The notes: generated by a model from the sequence alone, not told the origin. A stretch of DNA of 64,000 nt from Pollenia angustigena (GCA_930367215.1 OV884056.1:90159285-90223284), one strand, 5' to 3'; shown: positions 1 to 11,989, counted from the stretch's first letter. Made by a program: numbers and translations.

Positions 1-568
1 GAGCTCTTGTGTACATTTGTCCTTCAAGTTGTGCTGAAAAAGGTCAACAGAAAAGAGAAAGACAAAGTGAAAAAGAAAAAAACAAAAAATGTACTTGGAC
101 TTCAAGAAAAATTCTTGACGAAAGTACGAAAAAACAGAAGTAAAGGAAAAAACATGTAAAATCGATTAAAATGGATAGTCATTCAGGAAAGCAAACTTTC
201 GATCTACCAAATGTTAAAATACAATTTGGTTTAAGGATTGATGTTTGACTAGTGACGTCAGCAGTCGTCGATGGCTGCGGGTGTAAGACGGCAAATCCAT
301 CTGAGGAGATCGAGTGGTTGCGATCGAAACATGTCATGGTAACCTGCCGGCCAGGGTTCGAGCCCGAGCCACGTCAAGAATGAAAGATTATCAATAACAA
401 TTTTAATTAATTTTCATGTTGTAAAATTCCTTTCTTCACAAAAATAATTTAATAAAAATTAAATTTCATGAACTTAAGCCTAATTAAAAAATATTAAAAA
501 TTTGGATTAAAAGCCATAAATAGTTCAACAAAATAACCACAATACTAATTATTAAAATAATAACATTA
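1..568. other. Non-coding stretch, AT-rich
   Basis: No credible coding frame on either strand. It begins at a SacI hexamer (GAGCTC), contains a short GC-richer patch at about 245-380 (described separately), then returns to A/T-rich sequence. Confidence 0.5.
270..375 (+). repeat. Possible tRNA-derived SINE head (A-box and B-box-like)
   Basis: A GC-rich island contains GGTTCGAGCCC near 355, which closely matches the RNA polymerase III B-box (GGTTCGANTCC). About 45 bases upstream, GATCGAGTGGTTG resembles an A-box. The spacing fits a tRNA-derived SINE promoter. No clean cloverleaf can be folded and no tail or target duplication was found, so this is only a candidate. It could also be a decayed tRNA pseudogene or chance. 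Confidence 0.28.
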
Positions 569-928
569 TAGTGTTTTCACACAAATTTTGGTTTTATCAT
601 TAAAATCAATCATTAAAACCTGGTGTTAACATACAAAATAATTTTGTTAAAACCATTTAAAAAAAACGTTAAAGTAAATTATTGCAAAAAATTAATTTTA
701 AATTAAAAATTTAGAGAAGCAGCAGCAACAACAATAAAAAATTTGCAAAGGCAAAGATTCTTTCGAAAAATGCGAAGAAATACAATTATCTCTACGAGAA
801 ACTTATTTTATTTTTAACAAATTTATTATTAAAACCTGTTTTAATTAAACTGGTAGTGTAAACGCAAAATCAGCTGTTAATAGTTTAAACGTTCAATCCG
901 GGGCTTAGCTTTAGGTGTGAAAACACTA
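569..928. mobile_element. Short TIR element (MITE), about 360 bp
   Basis: Terminal inverted repeats of 14-16 bp, reading TAGTGTTTTCACAC at the left end and its complement at the right, are flanked by TA on both sides. This suggests a 2-bp TA target duplication of Tc1/mariner type. There is no coding content. Confidence 0.55.
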
Positions 929-930
929 TA

Positions 931-2817
931 ACATTAGTTTTTTTTTTTGAAGTTTCTGGACGGTTCTTGAATCTACTACCATCATCGAGATGATTACCCG
1001 TACATTGAAGTGATTTGTTAATCACTTTAAATTGACATGATTAAAACTAAATCACTTCAAAAACCACATAGAATTGACTGAACATACCTCAAACTGAGTA
1101 TAATTTAGAATCGCCAACATGATCGTGTATAACCGGCCACGATTTCTGCATAATGTTTTTATTTTTTTCCTTAAATAATTCATAAATTTTCACAATTTCA
1201 TCATTAAAATGATTAACTTTATAAAAGCATTTTTATCCATTTTGAATACTGATAACTTTATAAAAGCATTTTTATCCATTTTGAATACTTTAAAAAAATA
1301 TAAGTTTGTTTGTGGTGGGGTTTTTTTTCTTCATCATCTGTCATCTTAATCATCCCAAATGTAGTGTGAACGGCTTTGACTAACTTAATCAACATTTTGC
1401 TTAAACGCGTTTAAAAAACCAAATGTGAACATAGCATTAGCACACTTTTTATAAAACGACCTTATGTGCGGCTTTTCAAAAATTGCTAACGGTAACCCTG
1501 CACCAGAATTAAAACCCATGCAGGGATGCACAATTGTGCAAATTAATTCACATGTACGCTTACGCTCTTTTATTTTGCGAGCGTAAAATATAATTGTTTA
1601 CTGAGAAACACTCTCATTCAGCGGGAAATATCTCAAATATTGCAAGGCCTGTTTTGAGGCCTCTAAATATATTTATGTATATGAATAAATATACAATAAC
1701 TGTATGTAGGTACATCTTTTTTTTTTGTTTTATTATCTTTTTTATTTTATTTATTATCTATGTTTTTGTTTTGTTTTATTTCTGTTTTTGACATTGTACA
1801 ATGATTTTAAAACAGGGATTTCCATTTCTTTGCAAAATTGTGCAATTGTGGTTATTTTTTAAGATAGAATTTTAAAATTTTATAAAAATATATATGTAAA
1901 GTGAATCCTAATCAACAAAAATTTCAAATTTTCAAAATAATTGTTTTGCATTTAAGCTAACGATATGTGTTTTGTTCGTGAAAAAAATTCGTTGATGCCT
2001 GTAACAGGGCCCCTTTTTCTTTCGTTAAAAAGACGTACCTAAATGCAGAAATTATTAAGAAAAGAAAAAGCCACAAGAATTTGTTGGTATTTTGTGATTG
2101 TAAAAATATTTTTGTTTCTGTACCAATCGCGTCGGTGGGTTTTTTTTTTTGGAAACTCTTTTCTTAAGTAGGTAAAAATATTTAAAAAACAAGTTAAAAA
2201 AGTCTTTGTTTTGCTACAATTTATGTGTAAACCTATACACATAAAAGCAAATGTGACAGCAGGTAAAATTTTTGGGTAAGAAGATTTGTTTTATTGATGT
2301 ATTAATGAAACTTTATTGTTTCGCACTATTTTTATTGCTTACTTTTTTATGCTACAATTATATGACCGAGTCTAAAGAGTAAACCTTACTACTTTATGGT
2401 ATTTATTTAACGTAACTTTGACCGGTTATAATGACTTTATACATTTTTGCAGGCAAACTCAGGTGCGCATTTGGTATTTTGTAAAAAGTTATGATATACC
2501 ATTAGCTACAATTAAAATGTATACACAGATGTTTGAAGTATGAGTAACCCAACACCGTGAATACCCTTTCTATTTTACTTACCACTATGAATACCCTAAC
2601 TTTTTACTAAAATAACTTTTTCACGTTATAATTCTCATGTAATTCATTTTATTTTTGAATAAATAGACCAGGGAAATCCATTTCTATGTACAATTTTGTA
2701 TACCTGTAAACTTCAAATTAGAATTTCATTTAATAGTCTTGTAGACAGCGATAACGGACGTGCAAGCGGTTGAGTTTATTAAAAAAAAGATAAATGATGC
2801 CATATAAAAAATATTTT
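931..2817. other. Non-coding stretch with small tandem duplication
   Basis: A 39-bp unit is duplicated in tandem at 1215-1253 and 1254-1291. Two similar short segments beginning CAGGGA and containing TCCATTTCT occur in the same orientation near 1815 and 2668; one may be the left end of the hAT element whose gene follows. No coding potential is recognised. Confidence 0.45.
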
Positions 2818-2969
2818 ATGATAAAAAATGCATTTAATTATTTTCAATGTCTCTTATGTTTTAAAACATTTGAACTTAAGAGATTGTATACTTTGAAAAG
2901 GCATTATGATCATTTCCATAATGATATTAAACAATATGAAGTAAAAGAAAGGGAAAACCAATATAAAGC

Positions 2970-3185
2970 TTAGTCTAGACGATATGTTCAATCAGCAAAT
3001 GTATGCTTATACTCATATGCTTAAAAATAATAACAAATGTCTCTTTCAGCATATGCAATATGCTGGGTGTCTAGACGATATGCTGAAAATACTAAATTTT
3101 TCAAATTCATCATATGCTAGCAAATGATATTTCAACAAATAAGTTAGCATACAATTTTTGTGTCTACACGATATGTTGAATTTCG
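2970..3185 (+). repeat. Left subterminal repeats, about 95-bp period
   Basis: The motif GTCTA(G/C)ACGATATG occurs at about 2973, 3068 and 3162 in the same orientation, spaced about 93-97 bp. Each is followed by a T(T/C)AA or TGAA run. Regular subterminal repeats like these often act as transposase binding sites; that role is inference here. Confidence 0.6.
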
Positions 3186-3516
3186 TATGTTGTTATGTAT
3201 GTTGAGTAAAGAGAACATTTGTTTAAAAATTTTAAATAAATTTGACAATTCCCTTTTTTATTATTTTAATTTTTTTTATTTAAAATTTGTTATAAATTAT
3301 CGCCTTTAGTGCAAAAATTATTAGTTTTATGTATGCATATTAATACTAAATAAGTATGAAAGATATATTGGGCTGGATCAAATCCGCAAATATGTAGTTA
3401 AAATATATGAACTGGATTGATCTAAAAATTATTTATAAAGCCTCACAGTTTTATAATTGGTTACAGTTCTACCGTTATGGTAAGTTATGGGCCGGCCAGC
3501 AGTATGTTTTTCATTT

Positions 3517-3735
3517 TGATACCCACACCACCATAGTGTCTGTAACACTTAAAAATATTGGTCCTATAACCATTTTATAGTATCCCGATCGACTCAATCA
3601 CTATCTTGAGTCGATATAACGATATCTGTCCGGACGACTGGCTGGCTGCTTACTTTGTAGTGTGCAAAGTACAGGTCGCAATTATTTGACAAAATTTGGT
3701 ACATTGGTACTAAATATTTATTGTTATTGAAACAG
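3517..3735 (-). repeat. Dispersed repeat C, partial, reverse orientation
   Basis: This is the reverse complement of the last part of the repeat at 17531-18224. It shares the terminal GTGTGGGTAT, the TTGGTCCTA segment, the palindromic ACTCA..TGAGTCGAT segment, the CCAGCCAG run and the AATTGCGACCTGTACTTTG segment. Only the 3' portion is present. Confidence 0.65.
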
Positions 3736-3894
3736 GTGAGGAACGGTCCATAATTTCTCAAAGATACTAACTACTTTTCAGATTAGAGTCTTTGTGCCAA
3801 AAACCCATTTTTTTTATCTTGGTATTAAGATTTAACTTTATATTCTAAATATATAGCTCATATACAATTATCACTCACAAAAATATTACCAATA

Positions 3895-5840
3895 CCATAT
3901 ATATATATATATATATATTGGTTCCTTTAGTTCCTATAAGGAGCATAGGGCCTCAACAAAGTTTCGTTTCTACTTGGTGCAAGGTTCTTTATTTCGTTCC
4001 AGATTTTGCCTGCTCTCAAAGCTTCTAAGTCTAGCTGTCTTCGCCAAGTGTGTGCTGGTCGTCCTCTTCTTCTACTACCCTGTGGGTTCCAGTCTATAGC
4101 ATTACGGGTTACGTCATCTGGAGATCTTCGCAGTGCATGGCCAATCCAGCGCCATTTCCTTCTTAACACTTCGATTTGTATTTGATTCTGATGAGTGCGT
4201 TCCCAGAGTTGTACATTGGATATCCTGTTGGGCCAAAAAATTTTTAATATTCTTCTTAGACATTTGTTGACGAAGACTTGTAAGGTGTTCACATCTTTGG
4301 TAGCCATGTTCCACGTTTCGCACCCATAGAGAAGAACAGATTTCACACATGAATTGAAGATGTTGATTTTTGTGTGGGTGGAGATGACTGGTGATTTCCA
4401 CACTGTGCTGAGTTGGCCGAACGCTTGTCGGGCTTTCATAGTGCGATTCAGTACATCATCAGAAGATCCTCCGGTCGTTGTTATGATGCTACCCAAGTAG
4501 CAAAAAGTGTTGACATCCTGGATTTGAATGTTTTGGATGGAAAATGGCCTGTTACATGTGGAATTTATTCTCATGGCTTTTGTCTTAGGAATATTTATTT
4601 TGAGGCCTGCCTTTGCAGCTTCTGACTCTACCATTTTAAGGCTTTCTAACATGTCGGAGTGACTATGTGTTAGAAGGCATATGTCGTCGGCATATTCAAG
4701 ATCGGCCAAACGCTCGCCAAGTCCCCACATTATGCCTCTGTTGTTGGCCGTTGCATTTTTCATAACGATGTCCAGCACAACGTTAAAAAGTAACGGTGAC
4801 AATATGCAGCCCTGACGCACACCCGCTTTAACAGAAACTTTGTCGCTTATTGAGTTTTGGTGTAGTATACGACAATTTGCGTTTCTATACAACTCCTGGA
4901 GGCTTATTCTGAATTGCGATGCGAAAATCAATGCGATGCGAAAATGCATAAATGCGAACAATTGCTATTCTGAATTGCGATATTCGCAAAGTTTTTTTTT
5001 TTAATCGCATTTCAAATGCGAAAAGGTGACAAGTCGGTATTCTACATTGCGAAAACAAATGTCAAATGCGCAAAATTTATTCGACAACAAAATAGCATTC
5101 GCAAAGTACAAACATGTTAGTGAAAGATAATATTTTATTTATTTATTCATCATATATTTATTATTTAATTCACTTAATTAATTTAGACCACCAAACTGCG
5201 TAAATTTCAAATAATTCTATCATTAATTTATGAATAAGCACCAAATGCAAGTCAGTCGGCAAATACTTTGTGACAAACGTTCACTGAAGAACTAAATATC
5301 AATGAACCACCTATTAGAGAAGCTGCAGGATGGAAAAAGCATGAAATATATAAACCAGTTAAAAAATATTTGCCTTCAACTTTAATTTTAATAAGTTTGG
5401 GCCTATTTTAACGTACACACAAAAAATTTTCTTCGTCGTCGAACCGCAGTGCCACAAAATCCATTTTTATTATTTTTTCTTATTACAGAATGTCCTAAAT
5501 ATATTTTTTAAACAATTTTCACAGCCAAACACAAACAATTTAATTATTTTTTATTTGACGTTTATTGACACTTACGTATATTTGAGCAGCGTTGCCACAA
5601 TTTGAAATAAATTGCGAATGCGATTGCGAAAGTCTAACAGAATACCAATTTTCTTTCGCATCGCATTTCATTTGCGCATCGCATTGATTTTCGCATCGCA
5701 ATTCAGAATAAGCCTCCTGAATGATCTCAATTATTTTTCTAGGAACGCCTTTACAGGTCAGTGCTTTCCAAATGGCATCGTGTGAAAGTGTGTCAAAAGC
5801 TTTTTCGAAATCTACCAATACCATAACATCCTTAAAAATT
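3895..5840 (-). pseudogene. 5'-truncated RTE-like LINE fragment (reverse transcriptase)
   Basis: On the minus strand, VLVDFEKAFD (block A, about 5805-5830) leads to KIIEIIQE, where a MITE interrupts. Coding resumes with LYRNANCRIL (about 4895) and continues through GVRQGCILSPLLFN (block B), EYADDICLL (catalytic YADD) and FCYLGSI. The C-terminal region resembles RTE-clade elements, with LLYGCETW, CLRRILKIFWP, RKWRWIGHALR and RRGRPAHTWRRQL. The stop is at 3927. A (TA)n tract at 3898-3920 lies just beyond the stop, where RTE elements carry short simple-repeat tails. The endonuclease domain and RT start are missing, so the copy is 5'-truncated at about 5840. The frame is otherwise open, implying a moderately young copy apart from the insertion. 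Confidence 0.88.
4899..5716. mobile_element. MITE with 3-bp TSD inside the LINE
   Basis: Ends are GAGGCTTATTCTGAATTGCG and its exact complement. CTG flanks both sides (4896-4898 and 5717-5719), a 3-bp duplication. Removing element plus one CTG restores the LINE frame from IIQE to LYRN. Subterminal repeats of GCGATGCGAAAATCA occur at both ends. A 3-bp TSD fits PIF/Harbinger-type mobilisation, but CTG is not the usual TWA. Confidence 0.8.
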
Positions 5841-6483
5841 TTAGTATTTATACAAAATTTAGATACATAGAGTATATAAACTATTACGACATGTATACTC
5901 ATAACTCTATATTAAACAAAAGATTTATTATAATATAATTTTTTAACTTTAATAACTTGATGCGTTCCCTATAAAATATTATATGTAAAAAATACCTTTA
6001 TATCGATAACATTTTGAGATTAGAGCCATTTTGATAAAATGCATTAGTAAATTAAAATATTTTTTTAAATTGGTTCTTAATGGGTTAATAATTCGGCATG
6101 TTTTATATACCATGTGAAAGGTATTTGGAAACACCCTTCAGCGATACCCTTATTGCTGTGATCCAATTTATACTTCAAGAAGTATTGGTTAAGAATTGAT
6201 TAACTTTTATGGGCTATAACTCTAAAACAAAGTTCTTTGGCAAACATTTCTATTTTCAAAGCACTTATAAATGCAATTTTTTGTTCCTTATTTGCCGATA
6301 AGCTAAAAATCTGGATTACTTCCGGGGTTATGTAAAAAATTAATCAAGTTATTAAAAGAATACCAATTTTTATATTATTCATATGCTACCAAATTTGCTG
6401 TATGCTGAAAAGCTTGCATACGACTTTCAACAAATAACATATTTGTCAACATACGTAAAAAATTTGATGAAAAGCAAAAAATA

Positions 6484-6663
6484 TTGTGTCTAGACGATAT
6501 GCTATAATTGTGAAAAAAAGTTTGCTGACATCGTTAACAAATGCCTGTCATATGTTGGTAAGCATACGTTTGTTGAAAAAATTTGGTGTCCACACGATAT
6601 GTTGGCGCTGAAAACAAATTTTTCAACATAAATTTGCTGATTCAACACATCGTGTAGACTTAG
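6484..6663 (+). repeat. Right subterminal repeats
   Basis: The same motif as at the left end recurs near 6487 (GTCTAGACGATATG) and 6588 (GTCCACACGATATG), about 102 bp apart, followed by the inverted terminal copy at 6640-6660. Confidence 0.6.
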
Positions 6664-8036
6664 CTTAAGATTAAAAAAAAGGTTTATTTGGATAGCTTGA
6701 AAAGTTGGGTATCACAAGAAGAAGAGCATGAAGATAGGATAGAAGAGTTAAAAATAGAAATATCAATTTTACTAACTTTGGAAATAGTAAAACAGGGAAG
6801 ACCATTTTCCGATGGGGCATTTATAAAAAAGCTTTTCAATGCAGTTTTGGAAAAACTGAAAATCGATTGCAGCGTAATAAAAACGCTTCCCATGAGCCGA
6901 AATAGTGTCGTCAAGCGCACATCAATTTTAGCTGCACATATACAATCTGTGATTAGGGAAAAGTTAAAAAATTGTGAATATTTTTATTTTTGCCTCGACG
7001 AAAGCACCGACATTAATGATCTTTGCCAATTGGTCATTTGTGTTCGATGCATAGATAGTGAGTACAATGTTTTTGAAACTATGTACTCACTTGAAACGTT
7101 TTACGGTAATGTAACAGGTAAGGTATTATACGACGTAGTCTTTGAAAACCTGATATATGTTACACAAGCTTCAAAATTAGCAGGAGTTTGCACGGATGGT
7201 GCAAACGTTATGGCCGGGAAGTATGAAGGTTTCGTAGGACAGCTTAAGCAAAATGGAATTAATGTACATGCTTTCCATTGCCTAATTCATCAGTCCATGC
7301 TTGCCTCAAAATTTATAAATGATCATGCCGCTATTAAGACTGCAGAGCGGATAATCAATAGAATACGGGGGGGTCATCATTCATTAACGCACAGAAAATT
7401 TGTAAGTTTTCTTAAAAACGTAAACGCCAATCACCACGACTTAAAAATGTTTACGGAAGCTCGTTGGCTTAGTCGGGGTGATTGTCTAAACAGGTTATTC
7501 GATCTTAGAAAAGAGGTGTTGCGTTTTTATTAACAAATGAAATAAATAATGAAGATTTTTCCAACTTTCCTAAAACTTTGCTTATTTATAACAAGGAGAA
7601 ATATTTGAAAAAATCTGAGTATTTGGCAATTTTTGAAAACCTTTTTTACAACTTTCAAGATCGTTTTCAAGATTTTGAGGATATAAAACCACTACTTAAC
7701 ATATTCCAAAATCCCTTTAAGTGCGACATTGCGAGTTATGAATTCAGCATCCAGTCGGAACTAATCATACTTAGGAGCGAAATTAATCCTCCAAACAGGG
7801 AAAATATTATTGAGTTCTGGAAAAATTTAGACGGGGCGCTATATCCTATATTAAAAAAAAATTCCTTCAAATGTTTGTCGCTTTTCTCCTCAACATATCT
7901 TTGCGAACAAATATTTTCCGATTTGAAATACATTTGCTCAAAACAACGCAATAAATTAACATCCGCAAACCTAAAAAATGTTTTGTTGTTACGAAACTGC
8001 AATATAAATTTAGAAGATATTATTGGTAAATAAAAG

Positions 8037-8659
8037 TATTTATTATAGGCTAGTAAAATCTTCTCTTTTTATAATGGTGGTAAATACTTACAGAATATTT
8101 TTAAACTTAATATTTGCATTAGTATGAGCAAATGAATTTTCATTGTTAGAATTCGCAAAGGTATGTTGAGCAAAAAACGAAAAATATTGGAAAGAATTGT
8201 ATTAGGTTGTAAAAAGACTTCAAATATTCTGAACTGCGCAATTTTTCCAAAAAATAAGCAAAGTTTCTGAGGTTCCAAATTAAATTTATTTAAATAATAA
8301 CTGATTGTGTCTGTCCATAACTCAACATTTTTCGATAATTGTATTATTATTTATTGCTTTTAAGTCTTCATAGCAATAAATGTAAGTTAACTTTAAATTG
8401 TCTCATGAAAAATGAATGGAAATCATGAACTATATTTCCTCGCATAATGCTGGCCCTGGTGTTTGCATCGCCCTTTCATGAAAATGTTTTGTAAGTTTTA
8501 ATACCTTACCTGATTCCCAACAATTTAATCGAACATAGATGACCCTTAGAAAAGGTCTTTAATAAGGCCTCGCAATAGGCCTCGCAATTGCATATTTCGC
8601 CCGCTGGGCATGTAAGAGATAAGAGTAATCTCACCAACACAATCATAATTGACATCACT
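8037..8659. other. 3' flank of hAT pseudogene, no gene
   Basis: No coding potential is recognised. It presumably contains the right end of the hAT element, but I could not find a convincing right terminus or 8-bp duplication. Confidence 0.4.
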
Positions 8660-9095
8660 GGTGTAATCCCTGCAAATAATAGGACCAGTCCAAACACGCG
8701 TGTAAAGAGTAGTCCACAAGGGACCAGGACTAGTCCACAAGTAACCCAAACGTATGGAAAAAACCTGGTCTATTTAACATTACGATGTCCTAGGAGAGGA
8801 CCATATAACCCACCTTTGGACCACTAACGAGTAGTTTTAAAACTACTCCATGGTATATAACCCACCTTTGGACCAGTAAGGAGTAGTTTTAAAACTACTC
8901 CATGGTATACTCAAGAGGATTAGTTTTGAAGTCGTTTAAACAAGAAAGCATGTCGTTAAAAAACGAAGACATGTCGTCTCACTACAAACACTTTTTAACA
9001 ATGGCATGGTCCATGCTTGCATTACATCGGACTAGTCCATGGAGTAGTCCATTTTATCAAAATGGGTCAGGTGGTCCAATTTTATTTGCAGGGAT
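8660..9095. mobile_element. MITE with GGTGTAATCCCTGC-type end
   Basis: The left end is GGTGTAATCCCTGCAAATAA followed by a GGACC segment. The right end has the complement (GGTCC..TTATTTGCAGGGAT) but lacks the last bases. Inside, a 56-bp unit containing the palindrome GAGTAGTTTTAAAACTACTC is duplicated in tandem (about 8800-8905). The terminal GGTGTWAT resembles the right end of the neighbouring Harbinger element, so it may be a non-autonomous relative. Confidence 0.5.
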
Positions 9096-9494
9096 GATAC
9101 TTGCTATTTTTTGTATTTTTTCTATATTGGAGAACAGTGCAAATATATTTGCATAGGAAAACTGACTAAGTGTAAAGAGTATGATTATATCATAAAAAAT
9201 CTTGAAATGTCAAACAAATATACATGTGTTATCGATAAATAATCCAAGACTGTCAAAAAAAATATAAAATTTTTTAACTTAAAATTGACATTTCCAGATT
9301 AAATGTTAGCACTACTGCCAACTTTTTTAGTTTTTGATCGAAAGTAGCGGGTTTTAACTTTTTTTTTGCGATTTTTAGTTTTTTTGACGGGTTTTTGTGG
9401 GAATAAAACGTGGGCAATATTGTTTGTTTTGTTTACATTTTATTTTGAAATAACAAAACAGTTTTTTTTAATACAATAAACTTTAATAAAAATC

Positions 9495-11052
9495 ATGAAT
9501 AATTTAACGAATATCATCGGGGTATATTCTTTAATTGAAAATTTAAACATCATAGAAGTGGTTTTAAAAAAAGAAAATAAAAAGAAAAAACTAAAAAAAT
9601 TTTCGTCACGGTGGCTGCTTTTAAGAGAAAGTGAAGGGTTTACCCACAAACTTTTAAAAGAAATCGAGTGTGAAGACTCACGGATGACTCCGCATCAGTT
9701 CCAATTTATATTGGAAAAAGTTAAACCATACATAACTAAACAAGATACCCGGTTTAGAAATTGTATTGGACCTGCCGAAAGACTACATGTTACATTGAGG
9801 TACCTTGCAACAGGTTTGTATACATACTTATGTAAAATTTATTTATTTGATAAATTCTGTTTTAATAAATTCTTAAAGGAGAAACGCAATCATCCTTGCA
9901 GCTTCAATTCCGAATTGAACAGTCAACCATATGTAAAATTCTACGTGAAACAATTCCGGCTATTTACAAAGCTTTAAATGAAGAGTTTTTGGAATTTCCA
10001 CAGTCTGAGGAACGATGGCGTTTGATCGCAAAAGATTTTTTAGAGATGTGGGGCTTTCCTAATTGCATAGGTGCAATCGATGGTAAGCTATCACCTTTAT
10101 TTACTTTAAAAAAGGATAAATTGTCTATTAAACTAAAACCGTCAACCAATCAATGTAAAAACAAGCTATATTCGGCTATGCCGAATCTTTGATACCCTGC
10201 AGCGATAGTTACATTATTTTAGGAATTTTACAGTATGATTTGTAGTCATATAAAACGAGTTTGTGCAAAATCGTATATCATTGCGTGCATTTGCAACTGT
10301 TACGTTAGTTTTTGCAACATAATCATAAATTTTGAGGAAAAATTTACTAGAAACGAAGAAACTATAAATTTTTACTTTTTTCAGGAAAGCACTGCAACAT
10401 CATCGGGTTTAAAAAAGCTGGATCCACGTATTACAATTATAAAGGCTTTAATTCCATAATACTTATGGCTATAGCCGATGCAAATTATCGCTTTTTGTAT
10501 GCGGACGTTGGAATCAATGGCAGAGTTGGAGATGCTGGGGTTTGGGTTCGATCAGATCTCAAATACGCAATAGAAAATGAGGAAGTGAAAATTCCGCCCC
10601 CACAAAATTTGCCATTATCTGATGTAATGTCTCCATTCACATTTTTGTCAGATGATGCGTTTGCTCTAACGAATTATATGGGTAAACCATATTCACTGCG
10701 AAACTTGAGTGAAAAACAAATTTATTTCAATAACATGTTATCGCGCAATAGACGTGTCGTCGAAAATGCTTTCGGAATCTTGGTTAATCGCTTTAGAGTT
10801 TTGTGTTCCGCAATTTACAGAGATCCTGCTGAGGCATCAAAAATTGTATTAACATGTATTTGCTTGCACAATTTTTTAAGGACATCAAACATTTATGAAA
10901 AAAATGGCTTCGACAATTTATCAAACAATGAAATCGATAATATTATTGAAACAAATTTTAGAAATGCACCATCGGACAGACGAAAACCACAAAAAAGTGC
11001 AGAAAAAATCCGAAATGCTTTGGCCGATTATTTGTGGACAATTTGGGACTGA
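9495..11052 (+). CDS. PIF/Harbinger (HARBI1-like) transposase, three exons, intact
   Basis: I predict exons 9495-9813, 9879-10082 and 10385-11052, with introns bounded by GTTTGT..AAAG and GTAAGC..TTCAG. Joined, they give 1,191 bases, a 396-residue protein with no internal stop. Exon 2 must join to exon 3 to complete the DDE core: IGAIDG in exon 2 is followed by KHCNIIG in exon 3. The D-D-E candidates are the D in GAIDGKH, the D in NGRVGDAGVW and the E in NRRVVENAFGIL. The N-terminal third holds the usual helical region (LRYLATG, then FRIEQSTICKILRE). Start ATG 9495 is the first in frame. The product would cut and paste Harbinger elements in the nucleus, usually with an accessory DNA-binding protein, which fits the MADF gene at 13439-14778. 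Intron 2 carries a dispersed-repeat fragment. No lesion is visible, so it could be active or recently active. Confidence 0.88.
10155..10345 (+). repeat. Dispersed repeat B fragment inside transposase intron 2
   Basis: It begins with the hairpin ATTCGGCTATGCCGAAT followed by CTTTGATACCCT. The same head occurs at 31195 in a full-length copy. It lies wholly within the predicted intron 10083-10384. Confidence 0.65.
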
Positions 11053-11099
11053 TTGTTCTTAATTTGATAATTTTTTTTTTAATTTTCAAATAGTATATT

Positions 11100-11357
11100 G
11101 ATGCCTTACTTCCTCAACCTTGTATCTTAAAAAAATACAACTTTTCAGTATAGAAAAAAAACGTTTTATCTTTGTATACTTCGGTGTTTGGGTTAAACAT
11201 AATATGGAATTATCAAAGAATTGATTACATCTAGTATGTATGTATATTGTATTGAAATAATAAGTTGTTGCAGTATTAGAACACAAAAATAGCAGTCGTG
11301 ATAAGAAAAACTTAAAATCGTATATTTAAAGTTACGAGGTTGAGGAAGTAAGGCATC
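11100..11357. mobile_element. MITE, 258 bp, nested in Harbinger copy 1
   Basis: The terminal inverted repeat GATGCCTTACTTCCTCAACC is exact at both ends; the match extends slightly further with mismatches. No target duplication could be separated from the palindromic flanks. Confidence 0.65.
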
Positions 11358-11989
11358 GATATGTTCCTTTTAGTTTAAAAACTCTCAGGTATGTGAAAAT
11401 CGATAACGTCGTTTTCGGTATCTTTAAAAATAATTTTTTAATACAGCTTCTTCTATTTTACTGTCTATATTATTTTAAAATCTATTATTTTGAACAAATA
11501 TAATTCTGAAATCGGTCGAAATTCATTAAACATGATAAAAACGATAGTTATTCATCACCAACGTTATTATTAATCAAACATTGAAATTAGTTTTCCTTAA
11601 ATTGTTTTTGTTATACCTTTTTAAGTTATTGAAAAAATATATTTGTTTTTGATCTTCAGAAGTGACCTTTTAAATGTGTACTAAATGATTTTTGAAATTA
11701 ATATATCATTTTTTACAAACTTGTACCGTATTCGCATTCATTTTTAAACTAGTTTAAATACTTTAACATATTTTAATTTAAACACATTTAAGTATTTAAT
11801 TTAATTTTATTTAATTTTTTTGAGACTATGTATTTAAAACAGAACAACAATATCACAAAAATATGTATATATTATTTTTTCCAAGCAAAATTGATTAGCC
11901 TTTTTAGCTAGTTTTTGTAAATGCCAAATCCTATTATACATTTAACCAAACTTTAATAGAAACTCATCACAGTTATTTTAAAGTAAATA

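Larger units (their letters stand above)
2970..6663. mobile_element. TIR element inserted in the hAT gene
   Basis: The ends are imperfect inverted repeats of about 30 bp: left AGTCTAGACGATATGTTCAA, right complement AGTCTACACGATGTGTTGAA, both followed by TCAGCAAAT. The flanks allow a 3-bp TTA duplication, although the palindromic AAGCTTA around the junction makes the exact edge ambiguous. Its own coding capacity is not visible. Much of its interior is a nested LINE fragment and a dispersed-repeat fragment. A superfamily cannot be assigned; PIF/Harbinger is possible from the TSD. Confidence 0.65.
2818..8036 (+). pseudogene. hAT-superfamily transposase pseudogene (GTF2IRD2/ZBED-like), split by an insertion
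   Basis: The 5' part (2818-2969) starts at ATG 2818. It encodes a zinc finger with CxxC, then LKRHYDHFH spacing, as in the N-terminal finger of GTF2IRD2-like hAT transposases. Coding resumes at about 6664 and runs to 7533. It shows the first catalytic region (CLDESTDIND, 6990-7020), the second (CTDGANVMAGKYEG, about 7190-7230) and a following CxxH (HCLIHQ). A one-base-class frameshift near 7515-7520 moves the frame; reading continues from 7521 to 8033. The C-terminus carries the hAT dimerisation region (STYLCEQIFSDLKY, then SKQRNKLTSANLK). The part between the second and third catalytic regions looks shorter than in relatives, suggesting an internal deletion. With a 3.7-kb insertion and a frameshift the copy cannot make a full transposase. 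The superfamily call is confident; the subfamily is inferred. Confidence 0.85.

Noticed and set aside
1594..2242. Two 65-67-residue ORFs
   Set aside because: Low-complexity, Phe/Lys-rich translations of A/T runs without domain or conservation evidence.
3898..3920. (TA)n tract as an independent microsatellite
   Set aside because: Its position directly after the LINE stop fits the simple-repeat tail of an RTE-type element.
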